From the NCBI RefSeq assembly GCF_014873495.1, contig NZ_JADBGF010000001.1:4154001-4218000 (forward strand): a stretch of DNA of 64,000 nucleotides. The letters are read 5' to 3'. A program made the position numbers and the translations under genes. Positions 9,188 through 17,142 of this stretch are shown piece after piece. The stretch's first letter is position 1, and each line of letters starts with the position of its first letter. Source of the stretch: Streptomyces stelliscabiei (GTDB lineage: Bacteria > Actinomycetota > Actinomycetes > Streptomycetales > Streptomycetaceae). Under the pieces are notes generated by a model, which was not told the origin of the DNA, searched no databases, and was given only the letters and a program-made list of their open reading frames with translations.

Positions 9188-10408
9188 TCACCCGTCCTCC
9201 CGCCCGAACAGCGGCGCCAGCAGGAGCTGAGCCGCCCCCTCCGCAACCGCGGACGTCCCACCCCCCACCACCCGAACCGGAACCGCCGGATCCTCCCCCT
9301 GCCGCCGAGCCCACTCGTCGAGCACGAACCCCACCCCCCGCACGAACGCGTCGGGCCACGCCTCGACCGTGCGCCCGCCCAGCAGCACCAGCTCGATGTC
9401 GAGCAGCCCCACGAGATTCGCGACCCCCGCACCGAGCACCCGCGCGGCCTCGTCCACGTCCCCGCGCCCCACCGCCGCGAGGCACAGCGCCTCGATGCAC
9501 CCCCGGTTCCCGCACTCGCACAGCGGCCCGTCCAGCTGGACGACCTGGTGCCCGAACTCACCGGCCCGGGTCCGCGCCCCCCGATGCACCGTCCCGTCGA
9601 TCACGAGCCCCGCCCCCAGCCCCGTACCGAGGTGCAGATAGGCGAAGGACCCGTGCGCCCCGGCGGTCGCCGCGAGCCCCAGCGCCGCCGCGTTGGTGTC
9701 CTTGTCCACCACCACCGGCATCCCCAGCCGCCGCACCAGCGCCGCTCGCAGCGGGAACCCGTCCCACTCCGGGAACCCGGTGACCCGGTGCAGCACGCCG
9801 TGCAGATGGTCGAGGGGGCCGGGCAGGGCGACGCCGACGCCGAGCACAGGCAGGAGTGAGGAGCCGTGGGCATCGCCGTCGGGGTCCTTCGACGCCGCCG
9901 GACGCCCCTCGCTCGCCCGCGCCAGCAGCGCCTCCACCTCACGGGCCGCGCCCTCGACCACGGCGTCCGCCCCGGCCCCGAGGTTCAGCTCCGCCCGCCG
10001 CTCCCCGACCACCGTGCCGGTCAGGTCGCACAGGACGGCCGTCAGCTCGTCGCGGTCGAGGTGGAGACCGACCGCGTGCCCGGCGTCGGGCACGAGCCGC
10101 AGCACGGTACGCGGCTTGCCCCCGGTGGAGGCCCGGTACCCCGCCTCCGTCAGCAGCCCGTCCGCCCGCAGCCGGGCGGTGATCTTGCTGACCGCCTGAG
10201 GGGTGAGCCCCGTCCGCTCGGCCAGCTCCAGCCGGCTTATCCCGGCCGTCCCGGCGCCACGCAGCAGGTCCAGGACCAGCGCGCCGTTGTGGCTGCGCAG
10301 GGCGAGCAGATTCACACCGGTCACCCCTGGGGGACGGCCCCCGTTGCCCAGGCCGCCGCCCGCACCACCACCGTTGCCGATCCCGTTGCCGATCCCGTTG
10401 CCGTTCAC
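9188..10408 (-). CDS. ROK family transcriptional regulator
   Basis: 406-aa repressor-type ROK protein. A Gly/Asn repeat tail (encoded by repeats of GTTGCCGATCCC) occupies the first 24 residues. A winged helix follows at about 35-95 (LAERTGLTPQAVSKITARL), then a sugar-kinase-like ROK domain. The zinc motif is intact: C297-E-C299-G and C304. GTG start. It is divergent from a Gfo/Idh oxidoreductase across a short gap that holds a strong inverted repeat, so it probably controls that operon and itself in response to a sugar or sugar phosphate. Ligand unknown. Confidence 0.88.
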   Translation of the reverse strand: MNGNGIGNGIGNGGGAGGGLGNGGRPPGVTGVNLLALRSHNGALVLDLLRGAGTAGISRLELAERTGLTPQAVSKITARLRADGLLTEAGYRASTGGKPRTVLRLVPDAGHAVGLHLDRDELTAVLCDLTGTVVGERRAELNLGAGADAVVEGAAREVEALLARASEGRPAASKDPDGDAHGSSLLPVLGVGVALPGPLDHLHGVLHRVTGFPEWDGFPLRAALVRRLGMPVVVDKDTNAAALGLAATAGAHGSFAYLHLGTGLGAGLVIDGTVHRGARTRAGEFGHQVVQLDGPLCECGNRGCIEALCLAAVGRGDVDEAARVLGAGVANLVGLLDIELVLLGGRTVEAWPDAFVRGVGFVLDEWARRQGEDPAVPVRVVGGGTSAVAEGAAQLLLAPLFGREDG

Positions 10409-10431
10409 CCTTCCATTGTCCCTCGCGCTTG

Positions 10432-10458
10432 CACTTTGGCAACAGCGTTGCTTAAGTG
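10432..10458. promoter_or_regulatory. Probable ROK operator
   Basis: Imperfect inverted repeat with arms CACTTTGGCAAC and GTTGCTTAAGTG (10 of 12 positions complementary) around AGC, between the divergent ROK and oxidoreductase genes. It includes GCAACAGCGTTGC as a core. It covers the upstream GTG candidate of the oxidoreductase, which supports the downstream ATG as the true start. Confidence 0.65.
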
Positions 10459-10464
10459 GGCGCC

Positions 10465-11550
10465 ATGACAGGCACCAGCACAGGCAGAACCCCTCGCGTC
10501 GCGCTCGTCGGCTACGGCCTCGCCGGCTCCGTCTTCCACGCCCCGCTGATCGCCGCGACGGAAGGCCTGACCCTCGACACGGTCGTCACATCGAACCCGG
10601 AGCGGCGGGCCCAGGCCCGCGCCGAGTTCCCGGAGGTGCGGTTCGCGGCCACGGCCGACGAGCTGTGGAGCCGGGCGGACGAACTGGACCTGGTCGTCGT
10701 CGCCTCCCCGAACAAGACGCATGTCCCCGTGGCCACCGCCGCCCTGGAGGCGGGCCTCGCGGTCGTCGTCGACAAGCCCGTCGCCGGAACGGCGGCCGAG
10801 GCGCGCGAGCTGGCCGCCCTCGCGGACTCCCGCGGCCTGTTCCTGTCCGTCTTCCAGAACCGCCGCTGGGACAACGACTTCCTCACCCTGCGAGGGCTCC
10901 TCGCCGACGGCGAACTGGGCGAGGTCCGCCGCTTCGAGTCCCGCTTCGAACGCTGGCGCCCCCAACTGAAGGGCGGCTGGCGCGAGTCCGGCGATCCCAC
11001 AGAGATCGGAGGTCTCCTCTACGACCTGGGCAGCCACGTCGTCGACCAGGCCCTCACCCTCTTCGGCCCCGCCGCGCTCGTGTACGCCGAGTCGGACCTG
11101 CGCCGCCCCGGCGCCGAGACGGACGACGACACGTTCATCGCCGTCACCCACGCGAACGGCGTCCGCTCCCACTTCTACGCCTCCGCCGTCACCCCCCAAC
11201 TCGGCCCGCGCTTCCGCGTGCTGGGCTCCGAGGCGGGCTACGTCAAGTACGGCCTCGACCCCCAGGAGGCGGCCCTCCGCGAGGGCGAGCGCCCCGTCCC
11301 CGGCGCCGACTGGGGCGTGGAGCCCGAGGACCTCTGGGGCCACGTCGGCGCCGGCGACTCCCCCCTGACCGGCGGCGGCCGCCCCGTCCCGACCCTCCCC
11401 GGCGACTACCCCGCGTACTACGCGGCCGTGGCCGCCGCCCTGCACGGCACCGGCGAGAACCCGGTGACGGCGTACGAGGCGGCCGCCGCGCTGGACGTAC
11501 TGGAGGCGGCACGCAGGTCGGCGCGCGAGGGCGTGGCGGTGAAGCTGTGA
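10465..11550 (+). CDS. Gfo/Idh/MocA family NAD(P)-dependent oxidoreductase
   Basis: 361-aa sugar/inositol dehydrogenase-type enzyme. A Rossmann fold with GYGLAG at residues 16-21 leads to VVASPNKTHVPVA, and the conserved VVDKPVAG carries the catalytic-region lysine. The C-terminal Gfo/Idh domain includes LYDLGSHVVDQAL, where the Asp and His are typical. Substrate cannot be told. It is translationally coupled to the following gene (GTGA overlap) and faces a ROK regulator, which suggests a small carbohydrate-responsive operon. Confidence 0.88.
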   Translation: MTGTSTGRTPRVALVGYGLAGSVFHAPLIAATEGLTLDTVVTSNPERRAQARAEFPEVRFAATADELWSRADELDLVVVASPNKTHVPVATAALEAGLAVVVDKPVAGTAAEARELAALADSRGLFLSVFQNRRWDNDFLTLRGLLADGELGEVRRFESRFERWRPQLKGGWRESGDPTEIGGLLYDLGSHVVDQALTLFGPAALVYAESDLRRPGAETDDDTFIAVTHANGVRSHFYASAVTPQLGPRFRVLGSEAGYVKYGLDPQEAALREGERPVPGADWGVEPEDLWGHVGAGDSPLTGGGRPVPTLPGDYPAYYAAVAAALHGTGENPVTAYEAAAALDVLEAARRSAREGVAVKL

Positions 11551-12035
11551 CGACCGACGCGAACGCCCCCGCCGCCCCGACCATCGAGGAACTCGAAGCC
11601 CAGGAACGCCGTTTGGTGCTCCCCCGGTTCACGCACGACGACGCCTGGGCGCTGGGCTCCCTGCTGGTGGAGCTGGCCCGCGAGGGCGAGGCTCCGGTCG
11701 CCATCGACATCCGACGCGGCCCCCAGCAGCTATTCCACGCGGCCCTGCCCGGCTCGACCCCGGACAACGACGCCTGGATCGACCGCAAACGCCGCGTGGT
11801 GGAGCGCTACGCCCACGCCTCCTACCTCGTCGGCGCCCGATTCCGGGCCAAGGGCACGACCTTCGAGGCCTCGTCCCGCCTGGACCCCGACCGGTACGCC
11901 GCCCACGGCGGTTCGTTCCCGCTGGCCGTGGAGGGAGCGGGAGTGATCGGCACGGTGACCGTCTCAGGTCTTCCCCAACTGGAGGACCACGCCATGGTGG
12001 TGGAGGCCCTGGAGCGCTTCAAGGGCACGCTGTAG
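11547..12035 (+). CDS. UPF0303 / heme-degrading-domain (HbpS-like) protein
   Basis: 162-aa cytoplasmic protein of the UPF0303 family, related in fold to HbpS/GlcG-type heme-degrading domains. Characteristic segments are RFTHDDAWALG, VAIDIRRGPQQLFHAALPG, WIDRKRRVVERYAHASY and the final GTVTVSGLPQLEDHAMVV. GTG start overlapping the oxidoreductase stop. Biochemical role unknown; the coupling suggests it serves the same pathway as the dehydrogenase. Confidence 0.8.
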   Translation: MTTDANAPAAPTIEELEAQERRLVLPRFTHDDAWALGSLLVELAREGEAPVAIDIRRGPQQLFHAALPGSTPDNDAWIDRKRRVVERYAHASYLVGARFRAKGTTFEASSRLDPDRYAAHGGSFPLAVEGAGVIGTVTVSGLPQLEDHAMVVEALERFKGTL

Positions 12036-12062
12036 GCGCGGGGTTCGGGCCGCGCCCCCAGC

Positions 12063-12099
12063 CTTTTGTCTTTGTCTTTTGTCTTTGTCTTTGTCTTTC
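12063..12099. repeat. TTTGTC hexanucleotide microsatellite
   Basis: Five near-tandem TTTGTC units, one with an extra T, form a pyrimidine-rich AT-biased tract in an otherwise GC-rich gap between convergent genes. Confidence 0.85.
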
Positions 12100-12122
12100 A
12101 GGGGCGTGGGGAACTGCGCGAC
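12099..12122 (+). repeat. Dispersed CAGGGGCG..GCGCGAC element
   Basis: CAGGGGCGTGGGGAACTGCG followed by CGAC. It matches, with few changes, sequences in the gaps near 3.95 kb (both orientations), 43.63 kb, 46.50 kb and 51.16 kb. It sits between convergent genes, and no coding function is visible. Confidence 0.7.
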
Positions 12123-12194
12123 AAGCCACGACGAACCCGCAGCCGCCAACGACCCGCAGTCCCCCCTCGGTTACCCGGCACCCGAGCGGAGCGC

Positions 12195-13052
12195 CTACGC
12201 GTCCCTGAACTCCTGCCTCTGCCGCCCGAGCCCGTCGATCTCCAGCTCGACCACGTCCCCCGCCCGAAGGAACGGCTTGGGCTCGGGCTCCCCCAGCGCC
12301 ACGCCCGCCGGCGTCCCCGTATTGATGACATCCCCGGGGTACAGCGTCATGAACTGACTGACGTACCGCACGACCTCACTCACCGCGAAGATCTGCTCCC
12401 CGGTCGTCCCGTCCTGCTTCAACTCCCCGTTGACCCAGAGCCGAAGCCCCAGCTTCTGCGGATCGGGAACCTCGTCCGCGGTCACCAGCCACGGCCCCAG
12501 CGGATTGAACGTCTCGCAGTTCTTGCCCTTGTCCCACGTGCCGCCGCGCTCCAGCTGGAACTCCCGCTCGGACACGTCGTGCGACACCGCGTACCCGGCG
12601 ACATGCGCGAGCGCCGCCTCACGCGACTCGACGTACCGGGCCGTACGCCCGATCACGACCGCCAGCTCGACCTCCCAGTCGGTCTTGGCCGACCCGCGCG
12701 GCACGAGGACCGTGTCGTGGGGCCCGACCACGGTGTCCGCCGCCTTGAAGAAGATCACCGGCTCGGCGGGCGGCTCGGCCCCCGTCTCGCGCGCGTGGTC
12801 GTGGTAGTTGAGCCCGATGCAGACGATCTTGCCGATACGGGCGAGCGGCGGCCCGACGCGCAGCCCCGCCGCGTCCAGGGCGGGCAGCTCACCGCTCTCG
12901 GCGGCGGCCCTGACCCGCCCGAGCGCCTCCTCGTCCGCGAGCAACGCGCCGTCGATGTCCGCGACGACGCCCGACAGGTCCCGCAGGACTCCCTCGGCGT
13001 CTAGCAGCGCGGGCCGCTCCGCACCCGCCGTACCGACTCGCAGCAGCTTCAT
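12195..13052 (-). CDS. Fumarylacetoacetate hydrolase family protein
   Basis: 285-aa FAH-fold enzyme (FAHD1 / 2-keto-acid hydrolase or decarboxylase group). An N-terminal domain precedes the signature GKIVCIGLNYHDHARE, the metal-site strand WEVELAVVIG, and the C-terminal NTGTPAGVALG and DVVELEIDGLG segments. Metal-dependent cleavage or decarboxylation of a beta-diketo or oxaloacetate-like acid is the family activity; the substrate is not evident. ATG at MKLLRV is preferred because GAGGGAG lies about 9 nt upstream; an in-frame ATG 9 nt earlier directly abuts this site. Confidence 0.86.
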   Translation of the reverse strand: MKLLRVGTAGAERPALLDAEGVLRDLSGVVADIDGALLADEEALGRVRAAAESGELPALDAAGLRVGPPLARIGKIVCIGLNYHDHARETGAEPPAEPVIFFKAADTVVGPHDTVLVPRGSAKTDWEVELAVVIGRTARYVESREAALAHVAGYAVSHDVSEREFQLERGGTWDKGKNCETFNPLGPWLVTADEVPDPQKLGLRLWVNGELKQDGTTGEQIFAVSEVVRYVSQFMTLYPGDVINTGTPAGVALGEPEPKPFLRAGDVVELEIDGLGRQRQEFRDA

Positions 13053-13213
13053 GATGGCCATCTCCCTCGGTCGTCCGCCGCCCGACCGATGGGTGCAGCC
13101 ATCGGAGGACTGGTCGATCGTCCAAGGTCACGGTCCACTCCGCAATACCCGGTTCACGTAGTGGACCGCCCTGCTCGCCCGGCTCGTAGCCGCCCGTCCC
13201 CGCCCGCCGCCCG

Positions 13214-14008
13214 CTACCGCGCCGTGGCGGTCGACGAGGCACCGGTGCCGGTACCCGCCGCGGCCCCGGCCGCCGCCGGCAGGGGGTAGAGCAGCGCCCG
13301 CTCCACCGCGCTCCACGTCGTACTGGTCACCACGTACAGCGCGGCCGCCAGCGGCACCACCGCCACGCTGAGCAGCGTGAAGAAGGACATGAACGGCATG
13401 AACTTGCTGACGGCCCCCAAGCTCGCCGCCATCCCGGGCAGCTGCTCGTCCGACCCGGCCGGCAGACCGGCCGTACCCGCCGCCATCATCCGCTTCGTAC
13501 GGCGGAAGTTGAAGGTCGCGACCCCCGCGACGATCACGAAGAGGCCGACGTAGACGAGCCCCTGCGGCCCGAGCACGCCGCCGTGGCCGAGCGCGTCGGC
13601 GAAGCGGTCGCCGAGCGGGGCGGCGAAGAGGCGGTGGGTGAGGAGCGCGTTGGCCTCGCCGCCGATCGTCCGGTTGGAGAAGAGGTGGTAGAGGAGGAAG
13701 AAGGCGGGCAGCTGGCAGAGGCTGGGCAGGCAGCCGGACAGCGGCGACACCTTCTCCTTGGTGTGCAGCTCCAGCATGGCCTTCTGCAGCTTCTCCGGGT
13801 TCTTCGCGTGCTTCTTCCGCAGCTCCGCGATCTGCGGCTGCAGGGCGATCCGGGCCCGCTGCCCCCGCGCCGCCGCCCGGGACAGGGGGTGCACGAGCAG
13901 TCGTACGAGCGCCGTGAACAGGACGATCGCGAAGGCCGTCGCGGAGGCGTGGAACAGCGGCTGGAGCAGATCGGCGAGGTGTCCGACGAGGTCGGCGAAA
14001 ACGGACAT
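13214..14008 (-). CDS. YidC/Oxa1 family membrane insertase paralogue
   Basis: 264-aa Oxa1/YidC/Alb3-type insertase. Hydrophobic segments lie at about 20-42, 95-112, 140-165 and 205-235. Between the first two is a basic, coiled-coil-like cytosolic loop (LQPQIAELRKKHAKNPEKLQKAML), as in the family, followed by SPLSGCLPSLCQLP. The housekeeping yidC normally lies beside rnpA/rpmH near oriC, so this is likely a second paralogue. It is upstream of a class E sortase on the same strand, with a small membrane protein between them. The C-terminus is Ala/Gly/Thr-rich. Confidence 0.85.
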   Translation of the reverse strand: MSVFADLVGHLADLLQPLFHASATAFAIVLFTALVRLLVHPLSRAAARGQRARIALQPQIAELRKKHAKNPEKLQKAMLELHTKEKVSPLSGCLPSLCQLPAFFLLYHLFSNRTIGGEANALLTHRLFAAPLGDRFADALGHGGVLGPQGLVYVGLFVIVAGVATFNFRRTKRMMAAGTAGLPAGSDEQLPGMAASLGAVSKFMPFMSFFTLLSVAVVPLAAALYVVTSTTWSAVERALLYPLPAAAGAAAGTGTGASSTATAR

Positions 14009-14160
14009 GGGTGGGAGCCCTCCAGGGGGTCTCGTCGTGCCAGGGACCCGTCCGTCCGGGACGGATCGGGGTCAGGAACCGGCGCGACGGCCCGCGCGAG
14101 GAGCACGTGCCTGGGAACAGCCTGCACAGCTTGCACAGCTGGGAACAGAGGAGGCGTGCC

Positions 14161-14472
14161 CTACGCGGTGGCCGTCAGGAGGGCGTGTCCGGGCGCCCGG
14201 GGCCGCGTACGGCCGCGTGCGTCGGGATCGCGTTGGGGCAGGAACGCCGTACGGCGCTCACGGTCCCGTATGGCCGTCCGTACGCGGGTACGAGGCACGA
14301 CGGGGGCGCAGCGTGAGGCGATCACCGCACAGGCGGCGAACGCGGATCCGGCGGCGGCGGTCGCGGCGAAGGCGACGGCCGCGGAGAGCGTGCCGGTGTC
14401 GAGGACGGCGACCTCGAAGAGGAACAGCAGCAGCACGGCGGCGGGACGCAGGTCGATCCAGCTCCGGATCAT
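14161..14472 (-). CDS. Small two-helix membrane protein (DUF6412-like)
   Basis: 103-aa protein with helices at about 8-26 and 30-52 and a basic Arg-rich tail. The start was moved to the ATG preceded by AGGAAGGGG, which removes 18 polar residues. I recall proteins of this shape beside Streptomyces yidC paralogues being listed as DUF6412, but this is unverified. It lies between the yidC paralogue and the class E sortase, all leftward, hinting at a surface-protein assembly operon. Function unknown. Confidence 0.6.
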   Translation of the reverse strand: MIRSWIDLRPAAVLLLFLFEVAVLDTGTLSAAVAFAATAAAGSAFAACAVIASRCAPVVPRTRVRTAIRDRERRTAFLPQRDPDARGRTRPRAPGHALLTATA

Positions 14473-14532
14473 CGCCACCCCTTCCTGCTCCGTGCTCTGG
14501 TTGCCGCACCGCGCTCTGTCGCACACATGCTC

Positions 14533-15201
14533 TCATCTGAGCCGCACCGAGCGTAGCTTCCCCCAGACTACGAGGCGGTACGTCGAGGTGTACGCGGGCG
14601 TGCAGGTGGTGAGCGTGAGGTAGTGGCCTCGCTCGGCGTACCCGTACGACGGCCGCACGTCGCTGCGCGGGACGGGCCGCAGAACCCCGCGGTCGCCGGG
14701 TGCGGTCTGCGGGAGCGTCCGGTCGACGACGTAGGTGTGGACGGTGTCCCGGGTCTCGATGTGGACCTCGTCACCGGGCGCGAGCCGGTCGAGGTGGCGG
14801 AAGGGCTCGCCGTGGGTGTTGCGGTGCCCGGCGAGGGCGAGGTTGCCGGGCCGGCCCGGCTGCGCGGTCCCCGGGTAGTGCCCGACGTACCCGCTGTCGA
14901 GGACGTCCGCCCGGCCGACCCCCTCGGCGACGGGCACGCGGAGGTGCAGGCGGGGGATGGCGAGGACGGCGTAGGCCCTGGCCGGGTGCTCCCGCTCCCC
15001 CCTTCTCTCCTCCCGCTCCCCGCTCCCCTCCGTGTCCGCGCCCCACTCCCTCTCCAGCGCGGCCACCTCGCGGGCCGCACTCTCCTGGGCCTGCCGGTTG
15101 GTCCACCACAGCTGATGGGCGAGAAGGAGCAGGAGGACGAGCCCGAGGGTGACGGCAGCCTCGGCGGCGACCTGGAGCGCACGGAGGTGGGCGACTTTCA
15201 T
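14533..15201 (-). CDS. Class E sortase
   Basis: 222-aa sortase. One N-terminal membrane helix (about 12-31) is followed by a charged Glu/Arg linker (41-72) and the catalytic barrel. Triad: H126 (AGHRNTHG), C200 (TLTTCTPAY) and R209 (STYRLV). The TLTTC..Y..YR pattern is typical of class E enzymes, which anchor LAXTG proteins such as chaplins in Streptomyces. The ATG has AAGGGGAG immediately upstream. The LAASG protein about 6 kb away is a candidate client. Confidence 0.9.
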   Translation of the reverse strand: MKVAHLRALQVAAEAAVTLGLVLLLLLAHQLWWTNRQAQESAAREVAALEREWGADTEGSGEREERRGEREHPARAYAVLAIPRLHLRVPVAEGVGRADVLDSGYVGHYPGTAQPGRPGNLALAGHRNTHGEPFRHLDRLAPGDEVHIETRDTVHTYVVDRTLPQTAPGDRGVLRPVPRSDVRPSYGYAERGHYLTLTTCTPAYTSTYRLVVWGKLRSVRLR

Positions 15202-15234
15202 CTCCCCTTCTCACAACCGTTGAAAGAAAGAGGA

Positions 15235-15246
15235 GAAAGCGCTGTC
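15235..15246. promoter_or_regulatory. Possible LacI-type half-palindrome upstream of GH30
   Basis: GAAAGCGCTGTC is a near-palindrome centred on AGCGCT, like operators of LacI-family sugar regulators, 156 nt before the GH30 start. Only one short copy is present and no regulator gene adjoins, so this is weak. Confidence 0.25.
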
Positions 15247-15401
15247 ACACCTCTCGACAACCTCACCTTTCACCCCTGACTCTTCCGATGTCGCTACAGA
15301 GCAGTTGTCCCCACTGATGTCCCCCTGAGCAGTTCGGAAGGTGGCCGGTCCCCCAGCCCCACCTTTCCCTCCCCTCGGCACCCGCATCCCCCGGAGCTGA
15401 C

Positions 15402-16955
15402 ATGACTGCATCCCCCGAGCCCACGGACGACCGGACGAGACCGGCCGCGCAGACCCCGTCGGCCGAACGCCCGCCGGCCGCCTTCGGCCGCAGAGCCCTC
15501 CTCGCCGCGGCCGGCGGCGCGGTGGTCGGCACGGCCCTCGGCACCGGCACGGCCCACGCGGACGCGACCATCGCCGTCAACCCGGCCACCAAGTACGGCA
15601 CTTGGGAGGGCTGGGGCACCTCCCTGGCCTGGTGGGCCAACGTCTTCGGTGCCCGGGACGACTTCGCCGACCTGTGGTTCACGACGAAGACGACGACGTA
15701 CAACGGCACGGCCCTGCCCGGCCTGGGCATGAACATCGCCCGCTACAACCTCGGCGCGTGCAGCTCGAACTCCATCAACGGCGAGTCGATGGTGAAGTCC
15801 CCCAACATCCCCGCCTTCAAGCAGATCGAGGGCTTCTGGCAGGACTACACCAACGAGAACCCGACCTCCTCGGCCTGGAAGTGGACGGCGGACCCGAACC
15901 AGCGCGCGGCCCTGACGAAGGCCGTGGCGCGCGGGGCGACGACGGAACTCTTCGCCAACTCCCCCATGTGGTGGATGTGTTCGAACCACAACCCCTCGGG
16001 CGCCTCCGGCGGCGGCAACAACCTCCAGACCTGGAACTACCGCCAGCACGCCTCCCACCTCGCGGCGGTGGCCCTCTACGCCAAGAACAACTGGGGCGTG
16101 AACTTCGCGACGGTGGACCCCTTCAACGAACCGGCGTCCTCCTGGTGGACGGCGACCGGCACCCAGGAGGGCTGCCACATGGACCCGGCGGTCCAGGCAG
16201 CCGTACTCCCGTACATGCGCAGCGAGTTGGACGCGCGCGGCCTGAACTCGGTCCGCATCTCGGCCTCCGACGAGACGAACTACGACACGGCCCGCTCGAC
16301 GTGGAACTCCTTCAACTCCGCCACGAAGGCCCTGGTCAGCCAGGTGAACGTGCACGGCTACCAGGGCGCGGACGGCCGCCGCGACCTCCTCTACACGGAC
16401 GTGGTCACCACCGCCGGCAAGAAGCTCTGGAACTCGGAGACGGGCGACAGCGACGGTTCGGGCTGGACCCTCGCGCGGAACCTCTGTTACGACTTCCGCT
16501 GGCTGCACCCCACGGCCTGGGTCTACTGGCAGGTGATGGACCCGACGGCGGGCTGGGCGATGATCGCGTACGACCAGAACACCCTCCAGCCGACGACGGT
16601 CCAGACCAAGTACTACGTGATGGCCCAGTTCAGCCGCCACATCCGCCCGGGGATGACGATCCTGGACACGGGCTCCAGCTTCACGGCGGCGGCGTACGAC
16701 GCGGCGGCCAAGCGCCTGGTGATCGTGGCGATCAACACCGCCTCCTCCGCCCAGACCTTCACCTTCAACCTCGCGAACTTCACGACGGTGACGGGCGGCG
16801 CGAACGGCCTGGTCCCCCGCTGGAACACCCACACCTCGGGCGGCACCGACCGCTACCGCGCGTACTCGGACACGCGCCTGAGCGGCAAGACGGTGGCGGT
16901 GCCGTTCGCGGCGGGCGCGGTGCAGACGCTGCAGATCGACGGGGTGACGATCTAG
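15402..16955 (+). CDS. Tat-secreted GH30 glycosidase (endo-beta-1,6-galactanase type)
   Basis: 517-aa exported glycoside hydrolase of family 30. A twin-arginine signal (FGRRALLAAAGG) ends near AHADA at about residue 54. The mature part has the signature WEGWGTSLAWWA and clan GH-A catalytic residues: acid/base E243 in DPFNEP and nucleophile E346 in NSETGD. A C-terminal beta-sandwich follows from about residue 430. The WGTSLAWWA start resembles the subfamily that cleaves beta-1,6-galactan side chains of arabinogalactan, so plant-polymer degradation is likely; the linkage preference is inferred. Two hairpins follow the stop. Confidence 0.83.
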   Translation: MTASPEPTDDRTRPAAQTPSAERPPAAFGRRALLAAAGGAVVGTALGTGTAHADATIAVNPATKYGTWEGWGTSLAWWANVFGARDDFADLWFTTKTTTYNGTALPGLGMNIARYNLGACSSNSINGESMVKSPNIPAFKQIEGFWQDYTNENPTSSAWKWTADPNQRAALTKAVARGATTELFANSPMWWMCSNHNPSGASGGGNNLQTWNYRQHASHLAAVALYAKNNWGVNFATVDPFNEPASSWWTATGTQEGCHMDPAVQAAVLPYMRSELDARGLNSVRISASDETNYDTARSTWNSFNSATKALVSQVNVHGYQGADGRRDLLYTDVVTTAGKKLWNSETGDSDGSGWTLARNLCYDFRWLHPTAWVYWQVMDPTAGWAMIAYDQNTLQPTTVQTKYYVMAQFSRHIRPGMTILDTGSSFTAAAYDAAAKRLVIVAINTASSAQTFTFNLANFTTVTGGANGLVPRWNTHTSGGTDRYRAYSDTRLSGKTVAVPFAAGAVQTLQIDGVTI

Positions 16956-16965
16956 AAGGACCGGC

Positions 16966-16993
16966 GCGCGGGCCGGAGGGCGCCGGCCCGCGC
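16966..16993 (+). terminator. GH30 terminator hairpin
   Basis: Perfect 11-bp stem GCGCGGGCCGG/CCGGCCCGCGC with a 6-nt loop, about 10 nt after the GH30 stop. Confidence 0.75.
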
Positions 16994-17043
16994 CCCATGT
17001 GCCCCTGGCCCCACCCCCGGGAGAGAGCCGAGGCAAAGGTGGG

Positions 17044-17086
17044 GAGGTGGGAGGGAGCGCGCCCCTGGCCCGCTCCCTCCCACCTC
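17044..17086 (+). terminator. Second hairpin downstream of GH30
   Basis: Perfect 15-bp stem GAGGTGGGAGGGAGC/GCTCCCTCCCACCTC with a 13-nt loop. It may back up the first terminator or form in the leader of the following SEC-C gene. Confidence 0.6.
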
Positions 17087-17142
17087 AGCCCGTACCTCAC
17101 CTCCATCCCCCTACCTCCCCCACGGGCAGTACGGTGTCGTCC

